Position numbers and translations under genes: made by a program
Part shown: one piece after another, positions 25,964 to 34,767 of the stretch
Position numbering within the stretch: the stretch's first letter is position 1
Layout of the letters: each line of letters begins with the position of its first letter
DNA from: Micromonospora sp. C31
GTDB lineage: Bacteria > Actinomycetota > Actinomycetes > Mycobacteriales > Micromonosporaceae
Assembly: GCF_018070575.1 (NCBI RefSeq)
Contig: NZ_JAGPXN010000015.1
Span: 97,610-161,609, forward strand
Reading direction: 5' to 3'
Length of the DNA stretch: 64,000 nucleotides
The notes under the pieces: model-generated
Told to the model about the DNA's origin: nothing
Databases searched by the model: none
What the model saw: only the letters and a program-made list of their open reading frames with translations

Positions 25964-28761
25964 GCGGCACGCTCCGGGGACGCGACGAGGACGGCGAGGA
26001 CGCGCAGCAGCGGCTCGCCGTCGGTTTCCAGGCGGTCGAGCAGGTCGTGCTGCTCGGCGACGGTCGTGTGCACCCGCTGGCGGTGCTTCTCGCGCTGTGG
26101 GCCGGGCAGCGCGTCGAGGATGCTGGCCTGCTGGAACGTCGCCAGCCGGTCGCGGTGGCGGCGCAGCGGCCCGGCGTTGGCGGCGTCGAACTCGGCGCGC
26201 TTGCCGGCCAGGTGCTCGCGGGCGGCGGCGACGGCCTGCGGCAGCAGCCGGGTCAGCGGCTCGGTGTCGACGGCCTCGGCGCGGTTGACCATGTCGGGGC
26301 CGACGTTGGCGGCGCGCAGCGCCTCGTCCATCGGTCGGATGACCGGCCGGTCGGGCAGGCCGGTCACGGCCATCCACTGCACGACCGTGGGCTGGCCGAG
26401 ACGGTTGGCGTAGGCGCCCTGCACGAGGAAGACGGGCCCGGTGACGTCGGCGGTGAGCACCGGCGCCTGCTGGCGGCCCAGCCGGATCAGCACCTTGTCG
26501 ACCAGCCAGTCGACCATCGGGTGCACGTCGCTGAGGAACGCGATCTCCGGCCACGTCGGCGTCCTGCTCTGCCGGGCCTGGTCGAGCTTGCGTTGGGCGA
26601 GGGCCCGGTCGAAGGTGACCTTCAGCCGCAGCGCCTCGCCCTCGCGGTGCGCGCGCAGATAGGAGCGGGGCAGGTCGGTGAGGCGGTGCACCAGGTCGCC
26701 GGGGGCCAGGAACGTCATCAGCTCGTCCTCGCGGCGCAGGTCGACGTGGTCCTCGGGCCGGTCGTCGTAGACCTCGTGCAGGGCGGCGTCGACGAAGTCG
26801 CGGGTCGAGTCGAAGAGCTTCGGCACCCGGGCCCGCGACACCTCCGCCGCGACGGGGGCGGTGCCGACCTCGCCGAACAGGTCGGCCATCACGTCGATCC
26901 CGGCGTGCGCGGCGTCGTAGGACTCCTCGACGGTGCGGCCGGCGAGCAGGTCGCGTACCAGCCGGTCCTCCTCGGCCTTCGCGTCGAACTGGCCGGTGGC
27001 GGCCTCGACGCTGCCGAGGCTGCGGTGGGCGTTCTCCTCCCGGCCGAGCAGCTTCTCGGCGACGGTGCGGTCGTCCTTGGCGTCCTCCCGGCCGGAGGTG
27101 AGCACGAGCGCCCGGAACTGCGGGCGGTGGCGCTGCCCGTAGCGGTCGATGCGGCCGTTGCGCTGCTCGATGCGGATCAGGCTCCACGGGATGTCGTAGT
27201 GGATCAGGTGGTGGCACTGCTGGTGCAGGTTGACGCCCTCCGAGGCGACGTCGCCGGTGAAGAGCAGCCGCACCTCGCTGCCGGCCAGCTCGAACTCCTG
27301 GAGGATGCGCTGCTCGTCGGTGTCGGCGACGCCGCCGTGCAGCACCCGCACGGCGGCGGGCCTCAGACCGAGCAGGCCGGGCACCACCTCGGCGAGCCAC
27401 TTGATGGTGGGCACCCGCTCGGAGAAGACCACGGCACGGACGTCGCTGCCCCGGCCGACGCCGATCTTCCTCAGCTCCGCCACCAGGTGCGTCAGCTTGC
27501 TGGAGTCCGCCTCGGTCATCGCCGAGGTCAGCTCCGCGAGCCGGTCCAGGGCCGCGCGTTCGGTGCCGGTGGCCTTCTTCCGCCGGTTGGTCACCGTCTC
27601 GTGCAGGGCGCGGTGCGACGACAGGAAGGACTTCAACAAGGTGTACGGGAAGAGCCGGTGCTGCCCGGTGATCGTCTCGTCGCTCCACCTGCCGGCCAGC
27701 CACACGTCGGTCAGCTCGTCGAAGATCTGCTCCTCGATCGGCGTCGCCGGGCAGTGCACCGCCTGGGAGGGGCCCCGGTCGGCCCAGCGGTCGCCCATCT
27801 GGTCGCGTACCTCGGGGCTGATCTTCGTACGACGCAGGTAGAGGTGGGCGATGTCCTCGGCCCGGTAGTCCTTCGGGTTGGCGATCGCGGCCGGGTCGAG
27901 CAGCGAGATCAACTGGGCGAAGGACTCCTTGTCGCCGTTGTGCGGGGTGGCGCTGGCCAGCATCAGCGCGTCGGTCTGCGCGGCGAGACGACGGGCCAGC
28001 TCGTTGCGCTGGGTCCCCTTGTTGATCAGGTTGTGCGACTCGTCGATGACGACGGCGTCCCAGACGGTCGCGTCGAGATGGTGGCCGAACTGACCGGCGT
28101 CCTTGAGCGTGTCGACCGAGATGATGGCCCGCTTGAAGTAGGTGAACGGGTTGCGCCCGGCGGGGATCTCCTGCTGGATGCGCTGGATGCCGATCGAGTC
28201 GAGGCGCACCAGGGGGATCGCGAAGCGGGTCCACAGCTCCCGCTGGAACTGCTCCAGCACCTGCTGCGGGGAGACCACCAGGATGCGGTCGCCCCGGCCG
28301 CGGCGGATCAGCTCGGCGAGGATCAGCCCGATCTCCAGGGTCTTGCCCAGGCCCACCACGTCGGCGAGCAGCACGCGCGGGCGCAACCCCGACAGGGCCA
28401 ACTCCACCGGGCGTTGCTGGTAGGTCAGCGGGTCGAGCAGGAAGCGGTCGGCCAGCGCCAGACCCCGCTCGGTGCGCGGCAGGGGCGTACGCCGGAAGAC
28501 GGCCTCCAGGAAGAGCCGGCTCTGCCGGAACCTCGACGACGTGTCGCGCACGAGGACGGTCTCCTCCGGGCGCATCGCCTGGATGGCGTCCAGGGCGGTG
28601 AAGAAGGTCGCCTCGACGTCCTGCACGAACTCGGAGACCCCGACCGCCTTGATCATGGTGCCGTCGGCGGTGCCGGTCTTCACGCTGCGTACCAGCCACT
28701 CCTCGTCGCGGACCACGATGCGGGAGCCCGGGGCGAACGTCGCCTCCTGGGTGGATGTCAT
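25960..28761 (-). CDS. SNF2-family helicase/translocase (DrmD/HepA-like)
   Basis: 933 residues from ATG 28759-28761, with GGAAGG upstream. The SNF2 motifs are present: ADVVGLGKTLEIG (motif I, near 137), VVIDESHNLIN (DExH box as DESH, near 239), SATPHN (motif III), and EQRNGRIDRYGQ in the C lobe near 535 (motif VI). The N-terminus has a short beta domain (GSRIVVRDEEWLVRSV) typical of HepA/DrmD-like proteins. These proteins are double-stranded DNA translocases. DrmD is the SNF2 protein of class 1 DISARM and sits beside DrmMI, as here. It overlaps the methyltransferase by four bases and follows the kinase gene by 15 bp, so the three genes likely form one operon. Confidence 0.9.
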   Translation of the reverse strand: MTSTQEATFAPGSRIVVRDEEWLVRSVKTGTADGTMIKAVGVSEFVQDVEATFFTALDAIQAMRPEETVLVRDTSSRFRQSRLFLEAVFRRTPLPRTERGLALADRFLLDPLTYQQRPVELALSGLRPRVLLADVVGLGKTLEIGLILAELIRRGRGDRILVVSPQQVLEQFQRELWTRFAIPLVRLDSIGIQRIQQEIPAGRNPFTYFKRAIISVDTLKDAGQFGHHLDATVWDAVVIDESHNLINKGTQRNELARRLAAQTDALMLASATPHNGDKESFAQLISLLDPAAIANPKDYRAEDIAHLYLRRTKISPEVRDQMGDRWADRGPSQAVHCPATPIEEQIFDELTDVWLAGRWSDETITGQHRLFPYTLLKSFLSSHRALHETVTNRRKKATGTERAALDRLAELTSAMTEADSSKLTHLVAELRKIGVGRGSDVRAVVFSERVPTIKWLAEVVPGLLGLRPAAVRVLHGGVADTDEQRILQEFELAGSEVRLLFTGDVASEGVNLHQQCHHLIHYDIPWSLIRIEQRNGRIDRYGQRHRPQFRALVLTSGREDAKDDRTVAEKLLGREENAHRSLGSVEAATGQFDAKAEEDRLVRDLLAGRTVEESYDAAHAGIDVMADLFGEVGTAPVAAEVSRARVPKLFDSTRDFVDAALHEVYDDRPEDHVDLRREDELMTFLAPGDLVHRLTDLPRSYLRAHREGEALRLKVTFDRALAQRKLDQARQSRTPTWPEIAFLSDVHPMVDWLVDKVLIRLGRQQAPVLTADVTGPVFLVQGAYANRLGQPTVVQWMAVTGLPDRPVIRPMDEALRAANVGPDMVNRAEAVDTEPLTRLLPQAVAAAREHLAGKRAEFDAANAGPLRRHRDRLATFQQASILDALPGPQREKHRQRVHTTVAEQHDLLDRLETDGEPLLRVLAVLVASPERAA

Positions 28762-28776
28762 CGAAAGAGGGCCTTC

Positions 28777-29844
28777 CTACAGGGTCGAGCGGCGGGCGTA
28801 CTGGCGGCGCAGCTTGTCGACCAGCCAGTTCACGTCGGGGGGCGGGTTCGCCGGCTGATCAGAGTCGACCTTCGTCGGCGTCGTCGCGGGCACCTCGGCG
28901 GTGCTCTCCTCGCCGCCGTCGGGCGGGTCCTCCGGATCCTGTTCCGGATCCTGGAGATCCGGCGGGACCAGCAGCTCCGTGTTGTCGTCGTAGGTGAGGG
29001 CGCAGACCTCCCGCCGCAGGTCGAGCACGCTCCTGCCGGCGCTGGCGGAGGCGACCGCCAGCAACCGCGTACGGACGGCGTCCAGCCCCGGGCGGGCGGT
29101 CGGGTCGTGGGCCAACATGGCGCCGATCAACGGCGCCAGCTCGGTCGGCACACCGGAGAGGTCCGGCAGGTCGCCCGGCTCCGTGATGCGCAGCAGCAGG
29201 TTCCAGGAGTTCGTCGGCGGATAGAGGCCGTGCCCGGTGAGCGCGAAGACCAGCAGCGCGCCGAGGCCGTAGATGTCGACGGCGGCGGTCAGCTCGCGCT
29301 CGCCCCGGACCTGCTCCGGCGACATGTAGGCGGGCGTGCCGACCAGGGCGCCCGCCTCGGTCACGTACTGCTCGCGGTCGATCAGCACCGCCAGCCCGAA
29401 GTCGATGAGCTTCGGGCCGTCCGGGCCGAGGATGATGTTCTGTGGTTTGAGGTCCCGGTGCAGCAGCCCGACCTGGTGCACCTTGGTCAGGCCGTCGGCG
29501 AGCATGGCCCCCACCATCGCGGCCACCGGCAGGGCGAGCGGGCCCCTGGCGTCGACGTGCTGGCGCAGCGTGGCCCCCGGCACGTACTCGACGGCCAGCC
29601 AGGCCGGGTCACCCGTGGTGTCGGCGTCCTCCAGCCGCGCCACCCGCGACCCGAAGACCAGCTTGAGGCTCTCCACCTCGGCGGCGAAGCGCTCCCGCAT
29701 CGTCGGCGTCTCGAGCAGCTCCTGCTTGATCACCTTCAGCGCGACCCGCTCGGCGGTGGGCGAGACCGCGAAGTACACGACTCCCATGCCGCCCGAGCCC
29801 AGCGGCCGGAGCACCTGGTATCCACCGACCTTGTCCAGCGCCAC
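28777..29844 (-). CDS. Soluble Ser/Thr protein kinase
   Basis: 355 residues from GTG 29842-29844. Upstream in-frame GTG 29856 and a longer form to 29910 are possible. Kinase motifs are complete: GSGGMGVVYF loop, VALKVIK lysine, HRDLKPQN, DFGLAV, the GTPAYMSPEQ activation/P+1 segment and the DIYGLGALLV helix. The tail after ~residue 260 is Pro/Glu/Asp-rich and ends in a basic helix (WLVDKLRRQYARR). There is no transmembrane helix or PASTA domain, so it is cytosolic. It lies 15 bp upstream of the SNF2 gene on the same strand, between two DNA methylase genes. Kinases such as PglW and Stk2 act in phage defence, which makes a signalling role in this locus likely but unproven. Confidence 0.87.
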   Translation of the reverse strand: MALDKVGGYQVLRPLGSGGMGVVYFAVSPTAERVALKVIKQELLETPTMRERFAAEVESLKLVFGSRVARLEDADTTGDPAWLAVEYVPGATLRQHVDARGPLALPVAAMVGAMLADGLTKVHQVGLLHRDLKPQNIILGPDGPKLIDFGLAVLIDREQYVTEAGALVGTPAYMSPEQVRGERELTAAVDIYGLGALLVFALTGHGLYPPTNSWNLLLRITEPGDLPDLSGVPTELAPLIGAMLAHDPTARPGLDAVRTRLLAVASASAGRSVLDLRREVCALTYDDNTELLVPPDLQDPEQDPEDPPDGGEESTAEVPATTPTKVDSDQPANPPPDVNWLVDKLRRQYARRSTL

Positions 29845-29975
29845 CAGACCCCCCACGCGATGACACCCACCCCGCACACCCCGCACCGGCCCCACGCCCG
29901 GCGGACGCATGACCGTACAACGTGGACGATTGTGGTGTCAGCAGCCGGATGGTGCTTCCCGGGCGCCGTGCAGGT

Positions 29976-31910
29976 CTACCGGCCGCCGCCTTCCGGGCGC
30001 AGGCTGCCCTGGGCCAGGCCATCCGCGGTGAGCCGCACCAGTTCCGCCCCCAGTTCCGCGGCCTGTCTGATTGCCGACTCAAAATGTGCGAGCCGCCGGA
30101 ACGCCTCCCCGTGCGCCCGTTGCTCGCCCAGCGGCAGCCGGCGCACCTGCGCCCGGCGGATGTCGAAGCGCAGGGTCCCCGACAGGCTCGACGCCTGCTT
30201 CTCGTTGGCGGAGGTGCCCAGCTGACCGGCGAGGAACCACGGGTCGAGCGCCGCCGGGTTGGGGCGCAGCAGGTAGAGGTTGCGGCCGAGCAGCGTCCCC
30301 TCGGCGGTGACCACCCGGGCGGTGAGCGTACTGGCGACCATGGGCACCACCACGTCGCCGACCGCCAGCGGGATCTCCTGACCGAGCCGCTCGTCGACCT
30401 GGCCGGAGGCGTCGACGCCGGCCAGCACGTCGGGCACGGTCAGCACGGGTGGGCCTCCCGCTGCGGGCGGCACGTCGACGGGCGGCTGGCCGGCTGCGGC
30501 GGCGGCACGTACCGGCCCGAGCAGTTGCAGCGCGCCGCCGCGGATCAGGTCCGCGACCGAGGTGGTCGGGGGCGGGGCCACCTCCGTCGGGTGGCTCGTC
30601 CGGGGCATCAGCGCGGGCAGGTCACCGACGATCGCGGCCAGTCGGTCCCTGGTGCTCACCAGTTGCTCGCCGGTCTGCTCGACCCCGGCGGCAGGTTGGC
30701 GGCGCGCGGGGGTGAGGTCGACCTCCTCGTCGAGCAGTTCGATGACGGGCACGGCGCGCGCGAAGCCGGCCTGCTCGACGTCGGCGTCGGGTGCGGTGGT
30801 GAAGGCCCGCCAGGCCGCGAGGATCCGGGCGGACAGCTCGGCGACGTCACCCTCGGCCGCGTCGACGAGCAGCGCCCGCGCCGGGGCGGGCACGTCGGGC
30901 GCGGGGCGCCGCAGCACCCACAGGTGCAGCGGTACGCCGTGCGGTGCGGCCACCCCGCTGGGCAGCGCGACGACGGCACGCAGCGCGCCGCGCCGCAGCA
31001 GCTCGGCACGGATGCGCCGGCCGGCCCGGCGACCGGCTGCCGCAGGCGGCATGAGCAGCACGGCATGCGCGCCGGGGCGCAGGTGGGCCAGCGCGTGCTG
31101 CACCCAGGCCAGCTCCGGTTCGGTACGGGGTGGGACGCCGTACTCCCAGCGCGGGTCGTAGCCGAGTTCCTCGTTGCCCCAGTTGGTGACGCCGAACGGC
31201 GGGTGGCAGACCACCGCGTCGACCGTGCGGCCCCCGAAGGTGTCGGCGCGCAGCGAGTCGCCGGCGCGGACCTCCCCCGGCACGTCGCGCAGGGCGAGCC
31301 AGAGCCCGGCGAGCGCGGCGAGGTCGGGGTCGAGTTCCTGCCCGTACGCCGTGGTGCAGCCGGCGCGGGCGGCGGCGCGCAGGGTGGCGCCGGAACCGGC
31401 GGCGGGGTCCAGGACGGAGCCTTCGCCGACGTCGGCGAGGGCCACCATCAGGTCGGCGAGCTCGTCGGGGGTGGCGAAGAGGCGGCCCGGGCCGGGGGCG
31501 GAGAAGCGCTGCCACAACTCGTCGAAGGCGGCCTGCGGGCCGAGCTCGTCGGCGAGGGCGTCGACGTCGGGCAGCAGGGCTGAGAGTTCGTCGTCGGCCC
31601 CGCCGAGGGTGGGGCGTTCGCCGCGGTGGCGGGCGAGTAGCAGGGCGCCGACGCTCGCGAGGGCGGACGCCGGCGTCTGCGTCGGCGCGGCCAGGTGTCG
31701 CCAGAGCCGGTCGGCGCGGGACAGCTCGGGGAGCTTGCCCTGACCGCGTAGCCACTGTTCGACCTGGGTGAGGTCGAACTCCGGGCTGGCGGTGGTGCCG
31801 CCCGCCGGGGCCGGAAAGTCGGGATGCCGCTTGCGCCAGTTGCTGACGGCGGCGCGACCGACCCCGGCGAGCCGGGCGATCTCCGCAGCGGTGACGGTCG
31901 GTGTCTTCAC
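29976..31910 (-). CDS. N6-adenine DNA methylase fused to HTH and type I specificity-like domain
   Basis: 644 residues from GTG 31908-31910. The N-terminus is a helix-turn-helix (TAAEIARLAGVGRAAVSNW). The central HsdM-type fold has SAM motif DPAAGSGATL near 168 and the catalytic motif as CHPPFG near 235, where the usual residue is Asn or Asp (N/D-PP-F/Y). The C-terminal ~200 residues carry a specificity-like half (LDPWFLAGQLG, SGTLRFDIRRAQVRRLPLG) like a type I S subunit. This is therefore an all-in-one HTH-M-S fusion without an HsdR partner. It heads the minus-strand kinase-SNF2-methyltransferase set with a 131-bp gap, and is divergent from the peptide and ATPase genes. It may bind its own promoter. 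With the His substitution, methylation activity is uncertain. Confidence 0.85.
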   Translation of the reverse strand: MKTPTVTAAEIARLAGVGRAAVSNWRKRHPDFPAPAGGTTASPEFDLTQVEQWLRGQGKLPELSRADRLWRHLAAPTQTPASALASVGALLLARHRGERPTLGGADDELSALLPDVDALADELGPQAAFDELWQRFSAPGPGRLFATPDELADLMVALADVGEGSVLDPAAGSGATLRAAARAGCTTAYGQELDPDLAALAGLWLALRDVPGEVRAGDSLRADTFGGRTVDAVVCHPPFGVTNWGNEELGYDPRWEYGVPPRTEPELAWVQHALAHLRPGAHAVLLMPPAAAGRRAGRRIRAELLRRGALRAVVALPSGVAAPHGVPLHLWVLRRPAPDVPAPARALLVDAAEGDVAELSARILAAWRAFTTAPDADVEQAGFARAVPVIELLDEEVDLTPARRQPAAGVEQTGEQLVSTRDRLAAIVGDLPALMPRTSHPTEVAPPPTTSVADLIRGGALQLLGPVRAAAAAGQPPVDVPPAAGGPPVLTVPDVLAGVDASGQVDERLGQEIPLAVGDVVVPMVASTLTARVVTAEGTLLGRNLYLLRPNPAALDPWFLAGQLGTSANEKQASSLSGTLRFDIRRAQVRRLPLGEQRAHGEAFRRLAHFESAIRQAAELGAELVRLTADGLAQGSLRPEGGGR

Positions 31911-31950
31911 GCCTGAAGTCTCGCACGCCCGTCAAGGTTCACAATGACTG

Positions 31951-31984
31951 TTGACACCGTTGTCAGACGATGCTCTTATTGACC
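31951..31984 (+). promoter_or_regulatory. Divergent promoter with inverted repeat
   Basis: A TTGACA box (31951-31956) and a weak -10 (TCTTAT, 31974-31979) are 17 bp apart, upstream of the 48-aa peptide gene. An inverted repeat TGACA-CCGT-TGTCA (31952-31965) overlaps the -35 box and could be an operator for the HTH protein encoded divergently. Confidence 0.4.
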
Positions 31985-32011
31985 CCGCCACAACGACCAC
32001 TGGAGGTATCG

Positions 32012-32158
32012 ATGCGCAAGACCACGACCCTCGCCCTCATCGCCGCCGCTGTCATCGCGCTCGGCTCCGTCACCGGCGCCAGCTCCATCTCCTCGATCTC
32101 CGCCGCCCCGAAAACCGCCCCGAACACCGCCGTCCAGTTCTGGGTCGGCCCCGGCTGA
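32012..32158 (+). CDS. Small secreted peptide (48 aa)
   Basis: 48 residues from ATG 32012, with a perfect GGAGG five bases upstream. It has a clear Sec-type signal (RKTTTLALIAAAVIALGSV), with likely cleavage in the Ala/Ser-rich region around residues 24-32. That would leave a ~16-residue mature peptide ending QFWVGPG. The strong ribosome site and compact coding frame argue that it is real. It sits in the gap between the divergent DNA methylase and the AAA ATPase. No family is recognised. It could be an exported signal or a peptide unrelated to the defence genes. Confidence 0.6.
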   Translation: MRKTTTLALIAAAVIALGSVTGASSISSISAAPKTAPNTAVQFWVGPG

Positions 32159-32283
32159 CCCATCCGCAGACCGGCACGCCGGTGACCCCGGCACCGGCTG
32201 CGCACCATCCGGAACCACCTTCCCGCTCTCCCCCTGCGGGCCGGCACCTCCGCCGGCCCGCAGGGGCACGCCTGGAGACGACC

Positions 32284-34767
32284 ATGCCCATCCCCCGCCA
32301 GCCCTCCCCCACGACGCCGGCCCTGCCCGCCCGCCGCACCGAACCGCTGGTCGAGCTGATCTTCGAGCGGCTCACCGCCGACGACGTGCCCGACCACACC
32401 GCCGAGCTGGTGCTCGCCGCGCTCAGCGGCCAGGACGACCTGGCCGCCGCGCTCGACGGCCGGACGACCAGGCTGGACCTGGCCGTCCCGACCGACGAGG
32501 CGCCGGCGGGGCGGATCTGGCTCTCCTCGGTCACCGTCGCCGGGTTCCGCGGCGTCGGACCGGAACGCACCCTCCAGATCGACCCCGGACCGGGCCTCAC
32601 CCTGGTGGTAGGGCGCAACGGCTCCGGCAAGTCGAGCTTCGCCGAGGCCGTCGAGCTGGCGCTCACCGGCGACAGCGCCCGCTGGGCGGAGCGCAACAGC
32701 GTCTGGCGTACGGGGTGGCGCAACCTGCACTCCCCCGACCCGTGCTGGATCGTGGCGCAGCTGCACGTCGACGGGGAGGCGAGGCCGGTGACGGTGACCC
32801 GGTCGTGGCCGCTCGGCGCGGCGCTGGCCGACGCGGAGGTCACCGTCACCAGCGGGCACGGACGGCACGCGGGCCTGGCGGAGCTGGGGCTGGCCCGCCC
32901 GCTGGAGCTGTACCGGCCGTTCCTCACCGCCGCCGAGCTGGGCCGGCTCACCGCCGGCACGCAGAGCCAGCTCTTCGACGCGATCTCCGCGATCCTCGGC
33001 CTGGAGGCGATCACCGACGCCGACCAGCGGCTGATGGCCGCCGCCCGGCCCGTCGACGCGGCCATCAGGGAGGTACGCGCCCGACGCGCCGCGCTCGCCG
33101 AGGAGCTGACCGGCGTCACCGACGACCGGGCCCGCCGGGTGGCCGTACTGCTCAAGGGACGTGGCACCGTCGACCTGGCGGCGCTGGGCGCGATCCTCGA
33201 CGAACCGGCGGAGGTCGCCGCCGACGGGCCGCTGCTGCTGTGCCGGCGACTGGTCGAGCTGCGCGTGCCGGCGATGGCGGAGGTGACGCGGCTGGCGGAA
33301 CAGTTGCGCGAGGCGTCCGCCGAGGCGCAGCGGCACGACGGCGGGCGGAACCGGGCGGCGCTGCGCAGCGCGGAACTGCTCCGTCTCGCCATCGAGCACC
33401 ACGAGGACGCCGGCGACGGCCCGTGCCCGGTCTGCGCCACGGGCAGCCTCGACGGGGACTGGCGCAACGCCGCCGGGGAGTCGCTGGAGCGGCTGCGGGA
33501 CCACAGTCTCGCCGCCCGGTCGGCCGCGACGCGACTGACCGCTCTGCTGCGGCAGGCGCACCACCTGATCGACAACCTCACCGTGCCGGAGGGCGACACG
33601 GGGGAAGTGCCGCTGGAAGGGCTGCGGGAGGCGGTGGCGGCGCTGCGGCGCGTACCCGCGGAACCGGCGGAACTGGCGGCGCACCTGGACGCGCGGTATC
33701 CGGCCGTCGTGGCCGCGGCGGAGGCGGCCCGCGCGTACGCCGAAGGGTTCCTGCGGCAGCGGGACACCGGGTGGCGGCGGGCGGCGGCCGAGCTGCGCGG
33801 CTGGGGCGACGCCGCGGCCCGGCTGCCCGAGCGGGAGGCGACGCTGGCGCGGGTGAAGGCGGCGCGGGCCTGGCTGAAGTCCACGGCCGCGCGGCTGCGC
33901 AACGAGCGGGTGGCGCCGTTCGCGGAACACTCGCAGCGGATCTGGGCTCAGTTGCGGCAGGAGAGCAACGTCGAGCTGGGCGCGATGACCCTGGAGGGGA
34001 CGAACACGCGGCGGCGGGTGGCGTTCCCGGTCAGCGTGGACGGCGCCGACAACGGCACCGCGCTCGGCGTGATGAGCCAGGGTGAGATGCACGCCCTCGG
34101 GTTGGCCACGTTCCTGCCGCGCGGGTGCGCGCCGGAGAGCCCGTTCAGGTTCATCGTCGTTGACGACCCGGTGCAGAGCATGGACCCGGCCAAGGTCGAC
34201 GGCCTGGCCCGGGTGCTCGCCGCGCTGGCCGAGCAGCGGCAGGTGGTGGTCTTCACCCACGACACCCGGCTGCCGGACGCGGTGCGCCGGCTGGAGGTGG
34301 GCCGGGCCCGGATCGTCGAGGTGACCCGCGCGGAACGTTCGGTCGTGACCCTGCGGCCCGCCTCCGACCCGGTGACGCGCTACCTCGACGACGCGTACGC
34401 GCTGGCGCGCAACGAGGAGATCGCCGCCGAGGTGCGCGGGCCGGTGGTGGCGGAGCTGTGCCGCTCGGCAGTGGAGGCGGCCTGCCACCGGACGGTGTGG
34501 CGGCAGCGCGTGGCACGCGGGGTGCCGCACGACGACATCGAGGCGGCCATCGTGGACGCCTCCCGACGGCTGACCACCACGCTCGCGTTGGCCCTGTTCG
34601 ACGACGCCGACCGGGGTGGGGACGTGCTCGGCTGCCTCAGTCGCCGGCACGGGGCACGGGCGGTGGCCGCGTACAAGGCGTGCCGGGAGGGCGTGCACGG
34701 GTCGTACGTGACGGACCTGCCGGGCCTGGTCGCGGACGCCCGCCTGCTGACGGAGGCGCTGCGGTGA
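32284..34767 (+). CDS. Rad50/RecF-like AAA ATPase with CPVC zinc-hook-like motif
   Basis: 827 residues from ATG 32284, with GGAG upstream. An N-terminal helical region (~80 residues) precedes the ABC-type ATPase: VAGFRGVGPE, Walker A GRNGSGKSS near 110, a coiled-coil or helical middle with the CxxC motif CPVC near 381 (the position of a Rad50 zinc hook), signature SQGE near 598, Walker B FIVVDDPVQSMD near 623 and the H-loop THD. A C-terminal helical extension of ~150 residues follows. Proteins of this build clamp or bridge DNA ends (SMC/Rad50/RecF/RecN) or act as OLD/Gabija-like defence ATPases. No TOPRIM domain is seen. The next gene overlaps the stop, so they probably act together. It is divergent from the methylase-kinase-SNF2 set. 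Confidence 0.83.
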   Translation: MPIPRQPSPTTPALPARRTEPLVELIFERLTADDVPDHTAELVLAALSGQDDLAAALDGRTTRLDLAVPTDEAPAGRIWLSSVTVAGFRGVGPERTLQIDPGPGLTLVVGRNGSGKSSFAEAVELALTGDSARWAERNSVWRTGWRNLHSPDPCWIVAQLHVDGEARPVTVTRSWPLGAALADAEVTVTSGHGRHAGLAELGLARPLELYRPFLTAAELGRLTAGTQSQLFDAISAILGLEAITDADQRLMAAARPVDAAIREVRARRAALAEELTGVTDDRARRVAVLLKGRGTVDLAALGAILDEPAEVAADGPLLLCRRLVELRVPAMAEVTRLAEQLREASAEAQRHDGGRNRAALRSAELLRLAIEHHEDAGDGPCPVCATGSLDGDWRNAAGESLERLRDHSLAARSAATRLTALLRQAHHLIDNLTVPEGDTGEVPLEGLREAVAALRRVPAEPAELAAHLDARYPAVVAAAEAARAYAEGFLRQRDTGWRRAAAELRGWGDAAARLPEREATLARVKAARAWLKSTAARLRNERVAPFAEHSQRIWAQLRQESNVELGAMTLEGTNTRRRVAFPVSVDGADNGTALGVMSQGEMHALGLATFLPRGCAPESPFRFIVVDDPVQSMDPAKVDGLARVLAALAEQRQVVVFTHDTRLPDAVRRLEVGRARIVEVTRAERSVVTLRPASDPVTRYLDDAYALARNEEIAAEVRGPVVAELCRSAVEAACHRTVWRQRVARGVPHDDIEAAIVDASRRLTTTLALALFDDADRGGDVLGCLSRRHGARAVAAYKACREGVHGSYVTDLPGLVADARLLTEALR

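Noticed and set aside
25964..28699. In-frame extension of the methyltransferase reading frame through the SNF2 gene
   Set aside because: The extension is Arg/Ala/Pro-rich antisense-like noise. The true start is the ATG at 25961-25963, overlapping the SNF2 stop.
31951..32283. An N-terminal extension of the ATPase beginning at 31951
   Set aside because: The upstream frame passes through the small peptide gene in another phase and lacks protein-like character. The ATG at 32284 has a GGAG and begins a sensible helical domain.
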